A stretch of DNA of 64,000 bases from Brucella pituitosa (GTDB lineage Bacteria > Pseudomonadota > Alphaproteobacteria > Rhizobiales > Rhizobiaceae): NCBI RefSeq assembly GCF_003049685.1, contig NZ_PYSY02000003.1:496001-560000 (forward strand), written 5' to 3'. Below are positions 44,641-53,531 of this stretch, piece after piece. The notes beneath the pieces are model-generated. The model was not told the DNA's origin and did not search any database. It saw nothing but the letters and a program-made list of their open reading frames with translations. The translations under genes and the position numbers were made by a program. Positions within the stretch are counted from its first letter, which is position 1; each line of letters opens with the position of its first letter.

Positions 44641-45768
44641 ATGGCTACGCTTTCTTTCCATAATGCCACCAAATCCTACGGCAATGTCGATGTCATCAAA
44701 GGCGTTGATCTCAATATTGAGGATCGTGAGTTTGTTGTGTTTGTCGGCCCGTCAGGATCGGGTAAGTCCACGCTTCTGCGCATGATCGCCGGGCTTGAGG
44801 AAATAACCGGTGGTGATCTTATGATCGATGGTCAGCAATGCAATGATGTGCCGCCTGATGAACGCGGTTTGGCGATGGTATTCCAGACCTATGCGCTTTA
44901 TCCGCATATGAATGTGCGCGACAATATGGGTTTTGCGCTTAAACTGGCAGGCGTTTCCAAGTCGGAGCGTGATCGCAAGGTCGAAGAGGTGGCGAAGACG
45001 CTCCAGCTCGATAAATTTTTGGATCGTAAGCCACGCCAGCTCTCTGGTGGTCAGCGCCAGCGTGTTGCCATTGGTCGTGCAATGGTACGCGAGCCGAAGA
45101 TTTTTCTCTTTGATGAACCTCTGTCGAACCTTGATGCTGCGTTGCGTGTGCAGATGCGTATCGAGCTTGCTCGTCTGCACGATCGTCTGAATGCAACCAT
45201 GATTTACGTGACGCATGATCAGGTAGAAGCGATGACGCTTGCTGATAAGATTGTTGTCCTGCGTGATGGTATGGTTGAGCAACTTGGCTCACCGCTTGAA
45301 CTCTATCATCATCCTGTCAATCAGTTCGTTGCGGGGTTCATAGGCTCTCCAACAATGAACTTCATTGATGTTCAGGTGAAAGCACTCGATGCAGACGGCG
45401 TTACGGTCGTGCTTACGAACGGCAATAGTGTGACGGTGCCAGTCAAGAACGTTGGTGTCGATATCGGAGCACCTCTGGTTCTCGGTATACGTCCTGAACA
45501 TCTTCATCCAGCCCCCGATGGCACTTTGGATGGTGAGATCATGGTCGTGGAACGTCTGGGTGGTGAAACGTACCTTTACGTCCAGAATTCTGCTGCGAAA
45601 GATCTGATTGTTTCTGAAGCAGGTGGCGGCAGCACCGCGCGCGCGCATGAAATCGCCAATCTTGGCTTTAACCCGGCTGACGCCCATCTTTTTAAATCTG
45701 ATGGATTGGCGCTCGAGCGGCGTGAACGTCATCCGCTTCTGCTTTCCGAAAAGAAAACGCACCGTTGA
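44641..45768 (+). CDS. Polyol ABC ATPase (SmoK/UgpC/MalK-like)
   Basis: 375 residues. Walker A GPSGSGKST (about 37-45), signature LSGGQRQRVAIGRAM (about 135), Walker B FLFDEPLSNLD, then switch DQVEAMTLADKIVVL. The C-terminal OB/TOBE domains (about 240-360) carry VLGIRPEHL, typical of sugar importers of the CUT1 class. Ten bases after permease 2. Confidence 0.94.
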   Translation: MATLSFHNATKSYGNVDVIKGVDLNIEDREFVVFVGPSGSGKSTLLRMIAGLEEITGGDLMIDGQQCNDVPPDERGLAMVFQTYALYPHMNVRDNMGFALKLAGVSKSERDRKVEEVAKTLQLDKFLDRKPRQLSGGQRQRVAIGRAMVREPKIFLFDEPLSNLDAALRVQMRIELARLHDRLNATMIYVTHDQVEAMTLADKIVVLRDGMVEQLGSPLELYHHPVNQFVAGFIGSPTMNFIDVQVKALDADGVTVVLTNGNSVTVPVKNVGVDIGAPLVLGIRPEHLHPAPDGTLDGEIMVVERLGGETYLYVQNSAAKDLIVSEAGGGSTARAHEIANLGFNPADAHLFKSDGLALERRERHPLLLSEKKTHR

Positions 45769-45799
45769 GTGCAGAGAATAACTCTCCCGGAGACTTCCC

Positions 45800-46582
45800 A
45801 TGAGCATGCCCACGAGACTGAAAGACAAAGTTGCCCTTATCACCGGTGCCGCACGCGGTATTGGTCTAGGCTTCGCTGAAGCCTATGCGCGCGAGGGTGC
45901 GAAAGTTATCATCGCCGACATCAATATTGAGCGTGCGGAAGAGGCGGCGCGTAGCCTGGGCGGCGCCGTGAAAGCGGTTAAACTCGATGTGACCAATCTT
46001 GCAGATATCGATAAAGTCGTGGCGGATATCGATAAGGAATATGGTAGCATCGACATTCTGGTCAACAATGCCGCAATCTTCGATATGGCACCTATCAATG
46101 CGATCACCGAAGACAGTTATGAACGTGTCCTCGGTATCAATCTCAAAGGTCCGCTTTTCATGATGAAAGCGGTATCCAATGTGATGATCGCGCGCGGGCG
46201 CGGCGGTAAAATCATCAATATGGCGAGCCAGGCTGGCCGTCGTGGCGAAGCATTGGTGACGCTCTATTGCCTCTCCAAAGCCGCGATTATTTCAGCAACC
46301 CAATCGGCAGCGCTCGCTCTGGTAAAGCACAATATTCAGGTCAATGCGATTGCGCCGGGCGTTGTTGATGGCGAGCATTGGGAAGTGGTCGATGCCAATT
46401 TTGCCAAATGGGAGGGACTCAAGCCCGGAGAGAAAAAAGCTGCGGTGGCGAAGTCGGTTCCGATTGGTCGCTTTGCGACGCCTGAAGATATTACAGGCAT
46501 GGCCGTATTCCTTGCGTCGTCTGACAGCGATTATATCCTCGCCCAGACTTTTGGTGTCGACGGTGGCAACTGGATGGCTTGA
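45800..46582 (+). CDS. smoS: Short-chain polyol dehydrogenase, SmoS-like (sorbitol/galactitol)
   Basis: 260 residues, classical SDR: cofactor loop TGAARGIG (about 15-22), Asp in ADIN favouring NAD, NNAAI, catalytic Ser in NMASQAGRRGEAL and YCLSK (Tyr-x3-Lys, about 158-162), C-terminal VDGGNWMA. It strongly resembles SmoS of Rhodobacter, which oxidises sorbitol to fructose and galactitol to D-tagatose. In this operon, next to TagK/GatZ-type genes, the galactitol to D-tagatose reaction is the likely physiological one. Confidence 0.9.
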   Translation: MSMPTRLKDKVALITGAARGIGLGFAEAYAREGAKVIIADINIERAEEAARSLGGAVKAVKLDVTNLADIDKVVADIDKEYGSIDILVNNAAIFDMAPINAITEDSYERVLGINLKGPLFMMKAVSNVMIARGRGGKIINMASQAGRRGEALVTLYCLSKAAIISATQSAALALVKHNIQVNAIAPGVVDGEHWEVVDANFAKWEGLKPGEKKAAVAKSVPIGRFATPEDITGMAVFLASSDSDYILAQTFGVDGGNWMA

Positions 46583-46590
46583 GCCATCCA

Positions 46591-46687
46591 TCAGAACACC
46601 GATCTGATCGAAACAGATCGGCGTTCTGATGATTTTCCAACGCGCATCTTTTCCGAACGCTCGTTCATAGCTTTCGGGATGCGCTCT
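46591..46687. repeat. Dispersed two-hairpin repeat (Bru-RS/RIME-like), divergent copy
   Basis: The left palindrome TCAGAAC-A-CCGATCTG...CAGATCGG-C-GTTCTGA has border bases different from the other copies but the same core. The right half runs AACGCGCATCTTTTCCGAA to TTTCGGGATGCGCTCT. It lies between the two dehydrogenase genes. Confidence 0.7.
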
Positions 46688-46698
46688 AAGGTGCAGAA

Positions 46699-47709
46699 AT
46701 GAAAGCCATATATTTTACCGGACATGGCATTGCGGAACTTGCCCAACTGCCCGACCCGGAACTAAAGCCCGGCCATGCCTTGATTGATGTAAAGGCGTCG
46801 GGTCTCTGCCACACTGATATAGACGTGCTGCATGGACGCTATGGTTCAAGCGCATTTCCACTTGTGCCGGGGCATGAATATGTGGGTGTTGTGCTTGCGG
46901 TTGCTGAAGATGTGACCAACGTAAAGCCAGGTGATCGCGTGGCGATTGATCCGAACATACCGTGTGGACACTGCCGCGCCTGCCAGAAAGGGCTAACCAA
47001 TCTCTGCGCCGACCTTAAGGCCTACGGCGTTACCCATAATGGTGGCTTTGCGGACAAAAGTCTGATCAACGCACAGCACTTGCATCTTATTGGCGACCTG
47101 CCTTTCGATGTTGCCGCTCTGGCGGAGCCGCTGGCTTGTGTGCTTAACGGCCTTGGGGCAGCCGAACTGAAAACCGGCCCGCAAGGAGCTGAGACAGCAC
47201 TGATATTTGGCGCCGGGCCGATAGGCTTGCTGCTTGCGCTTTCGCTCAAAGCGCAAGGTGTGGCGAAAGTTTCCGTTGCAGATATCAATGAGCACCGTCT
47301 GGCATTCACCGAGAGCCTTGGACTTGAACCGTTGGTTTCGGGCTCAGATGCACTTGAAGCGCGGAAAAGGAGTTTTGATTTCGTCGCCGATGCAACCGGC
47401 ATTGCCAAGGTTGCGGAAGGTATGGTCGGCTTCACGGCAGATGGTGGCACTGTGCTGGTATTTGGCGTTTGTGCACCTGACGCACGTATTTCCGTAGCGC
47501 CGTTTGAGATATTCCGTCGCCAGATACGCATTGCGGGCTCGCATTCGCTTAATCGCAATATTCCGCAAGCGTTGGAAATTCTGCAAAAGGATAAAGGCCA
47601 CATGGCCCGTCTGGTGTCACATCGCCTGTCTATTGAAGAAATGCTGCCGTTCTTTACAAAAAAAGGTGGCGATCCCGCCACAATGAAGGTGCAGTTCGTC
47701 CAGGCCTAA
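46699..47709 (+). CDS. Zinc-dependent polyol dehydrogenase (MDR), probable D-altritol dehydrogenase
   Basis: 336 residues. Catalytic zinc: Cys in SGLCHTDID (about 36) and His-Glu in PGHEYVG (about 60-61). All four structural-zinc Cys are present in PCGHCRACQKGLTNLC (about 89-104). Cofactor motif GAGPIGLLLAL. A PF00107 dehydrogenase in the corresponding A. tumefaciens C58 cluster oxidises D-altritol to D-tagatose; gene neighbourhood makes the same role plausible here. Alternatives are arabitol or other sugar alcohols. It is last in the operon and followed by a strong bidirectional terminator. Confidence 0.85.
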   Translation: MKAIYFTGHGIAELAQLPDPELKPGHALIDVKASGLCHTDIDVLHGRYGSSAFPLVPGHEYVGVVLAVAEDVTNVKPGDRVAIDPNIPCGHCRACQKGLTNLCADLKAYGVTHNGGFADKSLINAQHLHLIGDLPFDVAALAEPLACVLNGLGAAELKTGPQGAETALIFGAGPIGLLLALSLKAQGVAKVSVADINEHRLAFTESLGLEPLVSGSDALEARKRSFDFVADATGIAKVAEGMVGFTADGGTVLVFGVCAPDARISVAPFEIFRRQIRIAGSHSLNRNIPQALEILQKDKGHMARLVSHRLSIEEMLPFFTKKGGDPATMKVQFVQA

Positions 47710-47724
47710 GCCAAGTGCATATGC

Positions 47725-47759
47725 TCGGCCGGTCAGGCTGTTTACGCCTGGCCGGCCGA
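47725..47759. terminator. Bidirectional terminator hairpin
   Basis: 14-bp stem TCGGCCGGTCAGGC / GCCTGGCCGGCCGA with one G-T pair and a 7-base loop. It lies between the convergent polyol operon and the OmpA-type gene. T-runs are short. Confidence 0.75.
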
Positions 47760-47771
47760 ACATATTAAGGT

Positions 47772-49961
47772 TTATCTTTGAGCAACAGGGCGCACTAACG
47801 GCGTTACACGCCTGATCGTTACGCGGCGGTTCTCCTGTTCCGCCGATTGCGTGCGAATTTTCAAAAACCGTTCGCCGTAGCCTTGCGTTACGAGGTTTTC
47901 TGCCGGGATATCGTAGACTTCCGTAAGCAGGCTTGCCACGGATTCTGCGCGCCGGTCCGAAAGTACAAGATTTGACCGATCCGAGCCGACGGCATCTGTA
48001 TGCCCTTCAATGAAGAAGGTTTCACCCGGATCCTTGGCGAGCACTTTTTGCATTGCATTCGCCACTTTGCGCAAGGTTTTGGCCTGAGACAGGGAGACCT
48101 CTGCACTGCCGGTCGCAAAATGGATCGTGTCGAGATCGATACGGCGGACCTTGTCACGCAAGCGAGCGGAGTGGCGAACCTCATCAATTGTGTAGACGCG
48201 CTCGACACGCTCGACAGGCGGCAAGGCGAGGAAATCATAGAAGTCGCGTTCAGGGTCCGCTGCCACATCAATGATATAGTCATTGACAGGAATGGTCAGT
48301 CGCATCGGAGGCAGATCATATCCAACGTCGAAGATCGCAGCGCGCGGATTGTCATCATATTCTGGCGCATAGATCATCAGATATTCATTTCCATCGCGGT
48401 CGATACGTGAGCGCTGTAAAATATCGCCATAACGGTCATAAACAGTCACGATCTCATAGCCACCGGGGCGAACGATGGTTTCGCGCAGGCGGCCACGCGG
48501 CAACTCATCATAGTAAGTGCTTTCTGCGTCACGACGCAGGCGAGGGCGATCATCGCCACGAACAAAAATACGGTCACCTGTTTCCAGAATGACCCGGTTA
48601 TCAACCTGTTCGACAACCTTCACGTTCGTCACATTGTTGACCGTGTTGTTGTTAATGACGGTATTATTTATAACCGTGTTGTTGACGATGTTGGTGGTGT
48701 CCGGAACCACGAAAGCTGGTGCATCCTTGATACGCGTGCCTTCTTCTTTGAGATTGGCCTCGATTTTTTGTGGCAGGGCGGCTTTCACCTCGGCAGGAAT
48801 TTCAACCTGAGCCGCGGCATCATCCGTGGGCGGTGGTGCTTTTTGTTCGTCGGCAGCGCGTTGTTGTTCACGTTGTTTACGGCGCTCTTCTCGGGACTGA
48901 TTGCCCCCGGAATTGTCGGCATCCTTGTCACTATCAAGAATGGCAGCTCCGTTTTCGACCGGTAGAACGACAGTTTCATCTGTGCTGGCGGGATCTTTCG
49001 CGATTTCCTGCTTCTGCTCGGTTGTTCGTTCGTCGACAATTTCAGCCTTGGGCTCTGGCGCCGGACTATTTGCAGGCTGCTGCGCTTCTTGCTCAGGTTG
49101 TGGCTGTGGCTGCTGCTGATCCGGCTGTTCTGCTGGAACGGGTTCAACATCCTGAGGCTTTTCATCGGGAGCGGGTGATTGTGGTTCAAGTTGCTCGGGC
49201 TGGGCCTGAGGGGCAGCTGGCTCTTCCGGCTGCTTTATCGGTTCCTGATCAACCGGGGCCGCAGGGGCCTCTTCAGGCTGAGCGGGCTCTGATTGCTGAT
49301 CCGGATTTTCCTTTGGCTTGGACTGCTCCGCAGCCTCATTGGCTTGCCTTTTGGCTTCGTCCTCGATTGCCTTTTGCTGCTCGGCACTTTTCTGCTGTTC
49401 GGCTGCATCACGCTGTGCCTGCTCGGACGCACGCTTTTGTTCTTCCGCCTGCCGATCAGCTTCTTCCTGAGCCGCTTTCTGCTGCTGTTCTGCTACGCGT
49501 CTGGCTTCCTCTTCAGCTGCTTTCTGTTGCTCAGCAGCCTGTCGCGCAGCGTCTTCGGCTTCTTTTTGACGTGCTTCTTCTTCGATTGCATTCTGCTGAT
49601 CGACTTTGCGTTGTTGTTCTGCGGCCTCGCGCTCCGCCTGTTCAGCCGCACGTTGCTGCTCGGCGGCCTGACGGTCGGCTTCTTCCTGTGCCGCACGCTG
49701 CTGTTCTTCGGCTATCCGACGGTTTTCCTCTTTGGCTGCGCGCTGTTGTTCTGCAGCTTGGCGGCGGGATTCCTCTGCTTCCCGTTCCATTTCTTCCGCC
49801 TGTTGTTGGCGGAGCGATTGATCGTCGGAAGGCTGTTCACCGCTATCCTGCGCGAGGATGATTGGCGCTCCAGACGTTTCTGCTTTAACCGGCTGCATCA
49901 TGATGGTTGCTGAAAATGCCGGCAAAACAACGGTTGCTAAAAGCTTGGAACGAATACTCAT
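47772..49961 (-). CDS. OmpA-family envelope protein with long coiled coil
   Basis: 729 residues. Signal peptide 1-27 (ending PVKA). A highly charged Glu/Gln/Ala/Arg coiled coil at about 50-215 contains two tandem copies of a 73-residue unit (67-139 and 140-212). A Pro/Gln-rich linker spans about 215-330, and a short Asn/Thr/Val-rich stretch about 415-445 (DTTNIVNNTVINNTVINN). A conserved region of about 160 residues precedes the C-terminal OmpA peptidoglycan-binding domain at about 605-720, with IDLDTIHFATGSAEV, FFIEGHTDAVGSDRSN, LSDRRAESVASLL and NLVTQGYGE. It probably links peptidoglycan to another envelope layer. It is single, with a terminator behind it. Confidence 0.85.
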   Translation of the reverse strand: MSIRSKLLATVVLPAFSATIMMQPVKAETSGAPIILAQDSGEQPSDDQSLRQQQAEEMEREAEESRRQAAEQQRAAKEENRRIAEEQQRAAQEEADRQAAEQQRAAEQAEREAAEQQRKVDQQNAIEEEARQKEAEDAARQAAEQQKAAEEEARRVAEQQQKAAQEEADRQAEEQKRASEQAQRDAAEQQKSAEQQKAIEDEAKRQANEAAEQSKPKENPDQQSEPAQPEEAPAAPVDQEPIKQPEEPAAPQAQPEQLEPQSPAPDEKPQDVEPVPAEQPDQQQPQPQPEQEAQQPANSPAPEPKAEIVDERTTEQKQEIAKDPASTDETVVLPVENGAAILDSDKDADNSGGNQSREERRKQREQQRAADEQKAPPPTDDAAAQVEIPAEVKAALPQKIEANLKEEGTRIKDAPAFVVPDTTNIVNNTVINNTVINNNTVNNVTNVKVVEQVDNRVILETGDRIFVRGDDRPRLRRDAESTYYDELPRGRLRETIVRPGGYEIVTVYDRYGDILQRSRIDRDGNEYLMIYAPEYDDNPRAAIFDVGYDLPPMRLTIPVNDYIIDVAADPERDFYDFLALPPVERVERVYTIDEVRHSARLRDKVRRIDLDTIHFATGSAEVSLSQAKTLRKVANAMQKVLAKDPGETFFIEGHTDAVGSDRSNLVLSDRRAESVASLLTEVYDIPAENLVTQGYGERFLKIRTQSAEQENRRVTIRRVTPLVRPVAQR

Positions 49962-50255
49962 TATCCCTCTCCTTAGGAAGGCGGAAACTGCACGCCCTAT
50001 TTCATCAAATCCTGATCAAACACGACGTTTGATGCCGCCATCATTATTTGCTGATTTAGAGCAAAGTCAGGCGACATCACGAATTCGTTAGCTAAAAGTT
50101 TATGAACCTTTGCTGAACATGAGTGTGCTCATATGTTTTGAAATACATTAATCATAAAATTATGAAATACCGATTAGTTTGGAACAAAGCACTCGGTTGG
50201 ACGGTTTTAATGGCAATCAACATGAGGCGGGAGGTTTGATTGGGGGGAAGGAAAA

Positions 50256-51419
50256 GTGGACGCCAAATCGGTTTTTTTAACCGTCACTTTGATTATTCTC
50301 GTCAATGGCGGCATGCTGAGCGCAATCAATCGTGACTTTCCGGTCGCGTTGCGACCTGCTGCCATGAGTTGGATGTGGGCAACGCTGTTCGTTGCACTGG
50401 GATGTGCCACCTTTGCGGTTGGCAAAATCGTGCCGCCCAGCGTTACGGTGACAGTGGCGAACGCCTGTCTTTTTGCAGGCGTATGCCTGTACTATACGGC
50501 AATCAGGCAGTTTCATAATCTGAAAGACACCCTGTTTCCTTGGGTTCTTTTCATTCTGGCGATGATGCCTTTTACGTATTTTGTGATTTTCTCGCCAAAC
50601 ACACTGGCGCGTATCGTGATTGTTTCCATTGTCTGGATATGGTTGATGGCCGCGAGCATTCGCATCCTTGCCAGCCGTCGTTACAGAGATGGATCGCGCA
50701 GTCGTGTGATGCTGCTTTCACTGTACATAGCTGCTTTAAGTGCTACCGCAGCACGGGCACTTTTTTACCTGGGCGTGAGCCCCAGTGTAGCGTTAGATAT
50801 TACAAATAATTCCAACTGGATGAACTCGGTCACACCACTGTTTCTTGCAATTCTCCCTATTATTGGAACTACCACTTTTATACTCATGTGCACGGATCAA
50901 GTACGGCGTCGTTGGGAGCGTGCTGCCTCTAACGATTATCTGACAGGGCTCCCCAATCGCAGAACATTGAATGAAGTTGGTAGCGAAAGATTTAAAACTA
51001 CCAGCGATCGAGAAACTCACCACGCGGTGGCAGTTCTTGATATCGATAATTTCAAGCTGATCAACGACAGTCATGGTCACGATGTTGGTGACAAGGTACT
51101 TAAACATGTCGCTTTTCAACTGCAGGATTCGATGGAACAGGGGGATTTTGTTGCACGCTCTGGCGGGGAAGAGTTTGTGATTATCTTCGGTGAGGCCAAC
51201 AGCGAATTGGCCACAACTGCCACGGAGGCGATCCGAAAAAAAATTGAACGCGATGTCTTCGCCATTGGAGATGTAAAAATAAAAGTGACTGTATCGATTG
51301 GTGTGGCTAAGCAGAAGAATACATCATCGACATTCGATAGTATTTTGCGCAAAGCTGATATGGCGCTTTATGAAGCGAAATCGCAGGGCAAAAACTGCGT
51401 TGAAACAGCTTCTTCCTAG
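50256..51419 (+). CDS. Membrane-bound diguanylate cyclase (GGDEF)
   Basis: 387 residues: about seven membrane segments (1-215), then a GGDEF domain (about 225-385) starting DYLTGLPNRRTLNE, with the active site SGGEEF near 302-307, which is catalytically competent. The inhibitory RxxD site expected five residues before it reads EQGD, so product inhibition is probably missing. It makes cyclic di-GMP, with the membrane part presumably sensing. GTG start behind GGAAGG. No partner gene nearby; convergent with the IclR gene. Confidence 0.9.
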   Translation: MDAKSVFLTVTLIILVNGGMLSAINRDFPVALRPAAMSWMWATLFVALGCATFAVGKIVPPSVTVTVANACLFAGVCLYYTAIRQFHNLKDTLFPWVLFILAMMPFTYFVIFSPNTLARIVIVSIVWIWLMAASIRILASRRYRDGSRSRVMLLSLYIAALSATAARALFYLGVSPSVALDITNNSNWMNSVTPLFLAILPIIGTTTFILMCTDQVRRRWERAASNDYLTGLPNRRTLNEVGSERFKTTSDRETHHAVAVLDIDNFKLINDSHGHDVGDKVLKHVAFQLQDSMEQGDFVARSGGEEFVIIFGEANSELATTATEAIRKKIERDVFAIGDVKIKVTVSIGVAKQKNTSSTFDSILRKADMALYEAKSQGKNCVETASS

Positions 51420-51434
51420 TTTTCGTGAAGATGT

Positions 51435-52265
51435 TCACGCCAGAATTTGTGTAACTGAACGCGTTGCCGAAATCATCATGGGGACAAATTGCCTTATCAG
51501 CGTGTCTTCATTGTAGCGCAGGTTCGAAGCTGCAAGGACTGCAGCTGCAGTTGTGTGTCCATCGGGTAAATAAATGGGCGCAGCCAATGCAATATCATTG
51601 GTGTAAACCTGCTCTTCTGCGATAGCAAATCCGCGTTGGCGTGTTTCGTAAATGCGTCGCCAGATTTTTTCCGGATCAAAAACCGTTTTGGGCGTATAGG
51701 CTCGTAAGTCGCTGCGCGCCAGAATATCGTGGATTTGGGCGTCATCAAGACCAGCCAGAAAGACCAATCCCGCCGCTGAGCAATATGCCGGTAGCCTGCT
51801 ACCAACAATGACGTCATTATCAAGCGTGTTTGATGACAGATAACGTGCAAGATAAATGATATCCGTATCGTCGAGCAAGGTGAGAGAAATCGTTTCTCCG
51901 GTGCTGCGATTGAGATGAAGCAGATAGGGGTGAGCTCTCTGCACGAGTAGGCTCGAGCGTGTGTATCGGTAGGCCATATTCAAAGACTTGGCCGCCAGCT
52001 CATATGTTTTGCTGCCTGGCACTTTCTGTAAGTAGCCGAGATTGAGCAATGTATGTGCAAAACGCTGGGCTGCTGAACGGTCGATGCCAGCTCGTTGGGC
52101 CAATTGCGTCAAAGTCTGGCGAGAATGAAGAGGGTCGAAAGTTTCAAGAACACGAAAAGCTTTTTCAACCGCTCTGACCATCATAGGGTCATCATGTTCT
52201 TCATCGCTTTTTGCCATTTCAAGCCTATCCTCTGCCTTTGACATGGCATTCCCGATACCATTCAT
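51435..52265 (-). CDS. IclR-family transcriptional regulator
   Basis: 276 residues: N-terminal winged helix (about 30-90, with FDPLHSRQTLTQLAQRAGIDRSAAQRFAHTL) and a C-terminal ligand-binding domain (about 105-270). Upstream in-frame starts make the first 20 residues uncertain. It probably controls the neighbouring importer and 2-hydroxyacid genes. It is separated from the upstream binding-protein gene by a terminator, so it has its own promoter. Confidence 0.9.
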   Translation of the reverse strand: MNGIGNAMSKAEDRLEMAKSDEEHDDPMMVRAVEKAFRVLETFDPLHSRQTLTQLAQRAGIDRSAAQRFAHTLLNLGYLQKVPGSKTYELAAKSLNMAYRYTRSSLLVQRAHPYLLHLNRSTGETISLTLLDDTDIIYLARYLSSNTLDNDVIVGSRLPAYCSAAGLVFLAGLDDAQIHDILARSDLRAYTPKTVFDPEKIWRRIYETRQRGFAIAEEQVYTNDIALAAPIYLPDGHTTAAAVLAASNLRYNEDTLIRQFVPMMISATRSVTQILA

Positions 52266-52354
52266 CTAGTCAATAATTATTATTTGTTCTCAGATAGCTA
52301 AAGAATTTTCCATTTGCCCAAAGATCGAAAGCCGACAATTCTGCAATGGAAAGG

Positions 52355-52376
52355 AAAAAGTGCCGAGTCCCGGCAC
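52355..52376 (-). terminator. Intrinsic terminator of the family-3 binding-protein gene
   Basis: On minus: GTGCCG-GGACT-CGGCAC followed by TTTTT, 14 bases after the stop codon. A textbook form. Confidence 0.9.
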
Positions 52377-52389
52377 CTTTCCAGATTTT

Positions 52390-53229
52390 TTAGAAGCGAA
52401 TGCCTTCAGGCAGAGCTGACGTATCCATGCCTGCATCTTTGAAACCTTCAAGGAGCAGTGGAACAATAGTCTGGTTTGCGCGGTTTTCGTCGGCCCATTT
52501 CTGGAGGAACTCCTGAACGCGGCCATCTTCATCCTTACGTGTAGCAGCTGAAACAGGGATGCCGTGTACTGGTTCTGGGACAGTGTAGCTTGAGAAGACA
52601 CCACGGGCGCTTTCAAAGGTCTTTATACAGATCGGCAGCTCCTGAAGCATGTAATCAGCGCGGCCAGATTGTACGGCCATGATGGCTTCGCTCATTTCTT
52701 TGAGGCTCATGATTTTAGCATCTGGCATATCCTGCTTGATGAACGCAGTCTGTGCAGCACCCGTCACCATAGCGAAGGTAACATTGGGGGAGTTATACTC
52801 TGCCCATGTCGCCTTAGGTTCTTTGCCCTTGGCGCCAATAACGCAATCCGACATCTGCCAGACGGGTCCCGCCATGGCCAAAGCCTTTTTGCGCTCTTCA
52901 GTTGCGGTCATGCCTGGGAAAATATCAAGACGACCGGACTGCAGGTCGAGAACAATGCTCTGCCATGTCACTTCACGCCATTTCAGCTTGAGTTCTTTAC
53001 CCATGGCTTTGCCGAGATCCGCTGCCATCTTCCGGCAGACCCGCGGGCCGTAGCCAGCATATTCAAGTTCACCTCCCACGTGAAACGATGTCGGTGGATA
53101 ATTTCTCACGCCGCCGCACACAACTTCACCGGTACGTTCGATCTTGTCCCATACCGATTCAGCCATTGCTGGCGCACTCATTGTGATACTCGCACAAGCC
53201 AAAAGCGCAGCTGCAACCATCTTCATCAT
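52390..53229 (-). CDS. Family-3 (amino-acid-type) periplasmic binding protein
   Basis: 279 residues. The signal peptide ends APAMA-ES, followed by a PBPb fold: VVCGGVRNYPPTSF, YGPRVCRKMAADLG, WQSIVLDLQSGRLDIFPGMTATEERKKAL. The ligand is probably an amino acid or similar small acid. The gene is divergent from its permease and ATPase, which share the other strand of the 302-base gap. Several cysteines in the mature protein (in VVCGG, RVCRK, SDCVIG, ICIKT) could form disulfides. Confidence 0.88.
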   Translation of the reverse strand: MMKMVAAALLACASITMSAPAMAESVWDKIERTGEVVCGGVRNYPPTSFHVGGELEYAGYGPRVCRKMAADLGKAMGKELKLKWREVTWQSIVLDLQSGRLDIFPGMTATEERKKALAMAGPVWQMSDCVIGAKGKEPKATWAEYNSPNVTFAMVTGAAQTAFIKQDMPDAKIMSLKEMSEAIMAVQSGRADYMLQELPICIKTFESARGVFSSYTVPEPVHGIPVSAATRKDEDGRVQEFLQKWADENRANQTIVPLLLEGFKDAGMDTSALPEGIRF

Positions 53230-53531
53230 ATCTTATTCCCTTCAAGTGCCCTTCTCTGGAGAGCTTTAAATTGCCCGGCTACACCTTGTCTTTTTCTAAT
53301 TATCTACGACAAGCGAAAAATCGTTATGGGGTACTAAGTCAGGAATTAAAATTGTAATTTTCCATATTATTAACAAATAAGATCTCATATCAATTAAAAA
53401 TAATCGCAATACGATTAAAATGAAATAATTTGAGTGAAAAAGCTTTTCTTCGACTTCGAATCAAGCTAGCTGCGGAAAAAAGGCCACCTGATCCGGATTC
53501 AGCACGGCCGCAAAAATGGGAGTACATTCGG
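53230..53531. promoter_or_regulatory. Divergent control region of the IclR-linked importer
   Basis: AT-rich gap without a supported gene. A perfect palindrome TAATCG-CAATA-CGATTA is at 53401-53417, a candidate IclR operator. The frame of the permease is open upstream from about 53430, but the start at 53532 is far better. Confidence 0.45.
53401..53417. promoter_or_regulatory. Perfect 6-5-6 palindrome, candidate operator
   Basis: TAATCG-CAATA-CGATTA, located between the divergent binding-protein and permease genes. Its assignment to the IclR protein is inferred from position alone. Confidence 0.4.

Noticed and set aside
48770..49861. 363-codon open frame on plus opposite the OmpA-type coiled coil
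   Set aside because: Low-complexity antisense of Gln/Glu/Ala codons (Leu/Pro/Arg/Ala-rich); the minus frame has signal peptide and OmpA domain.
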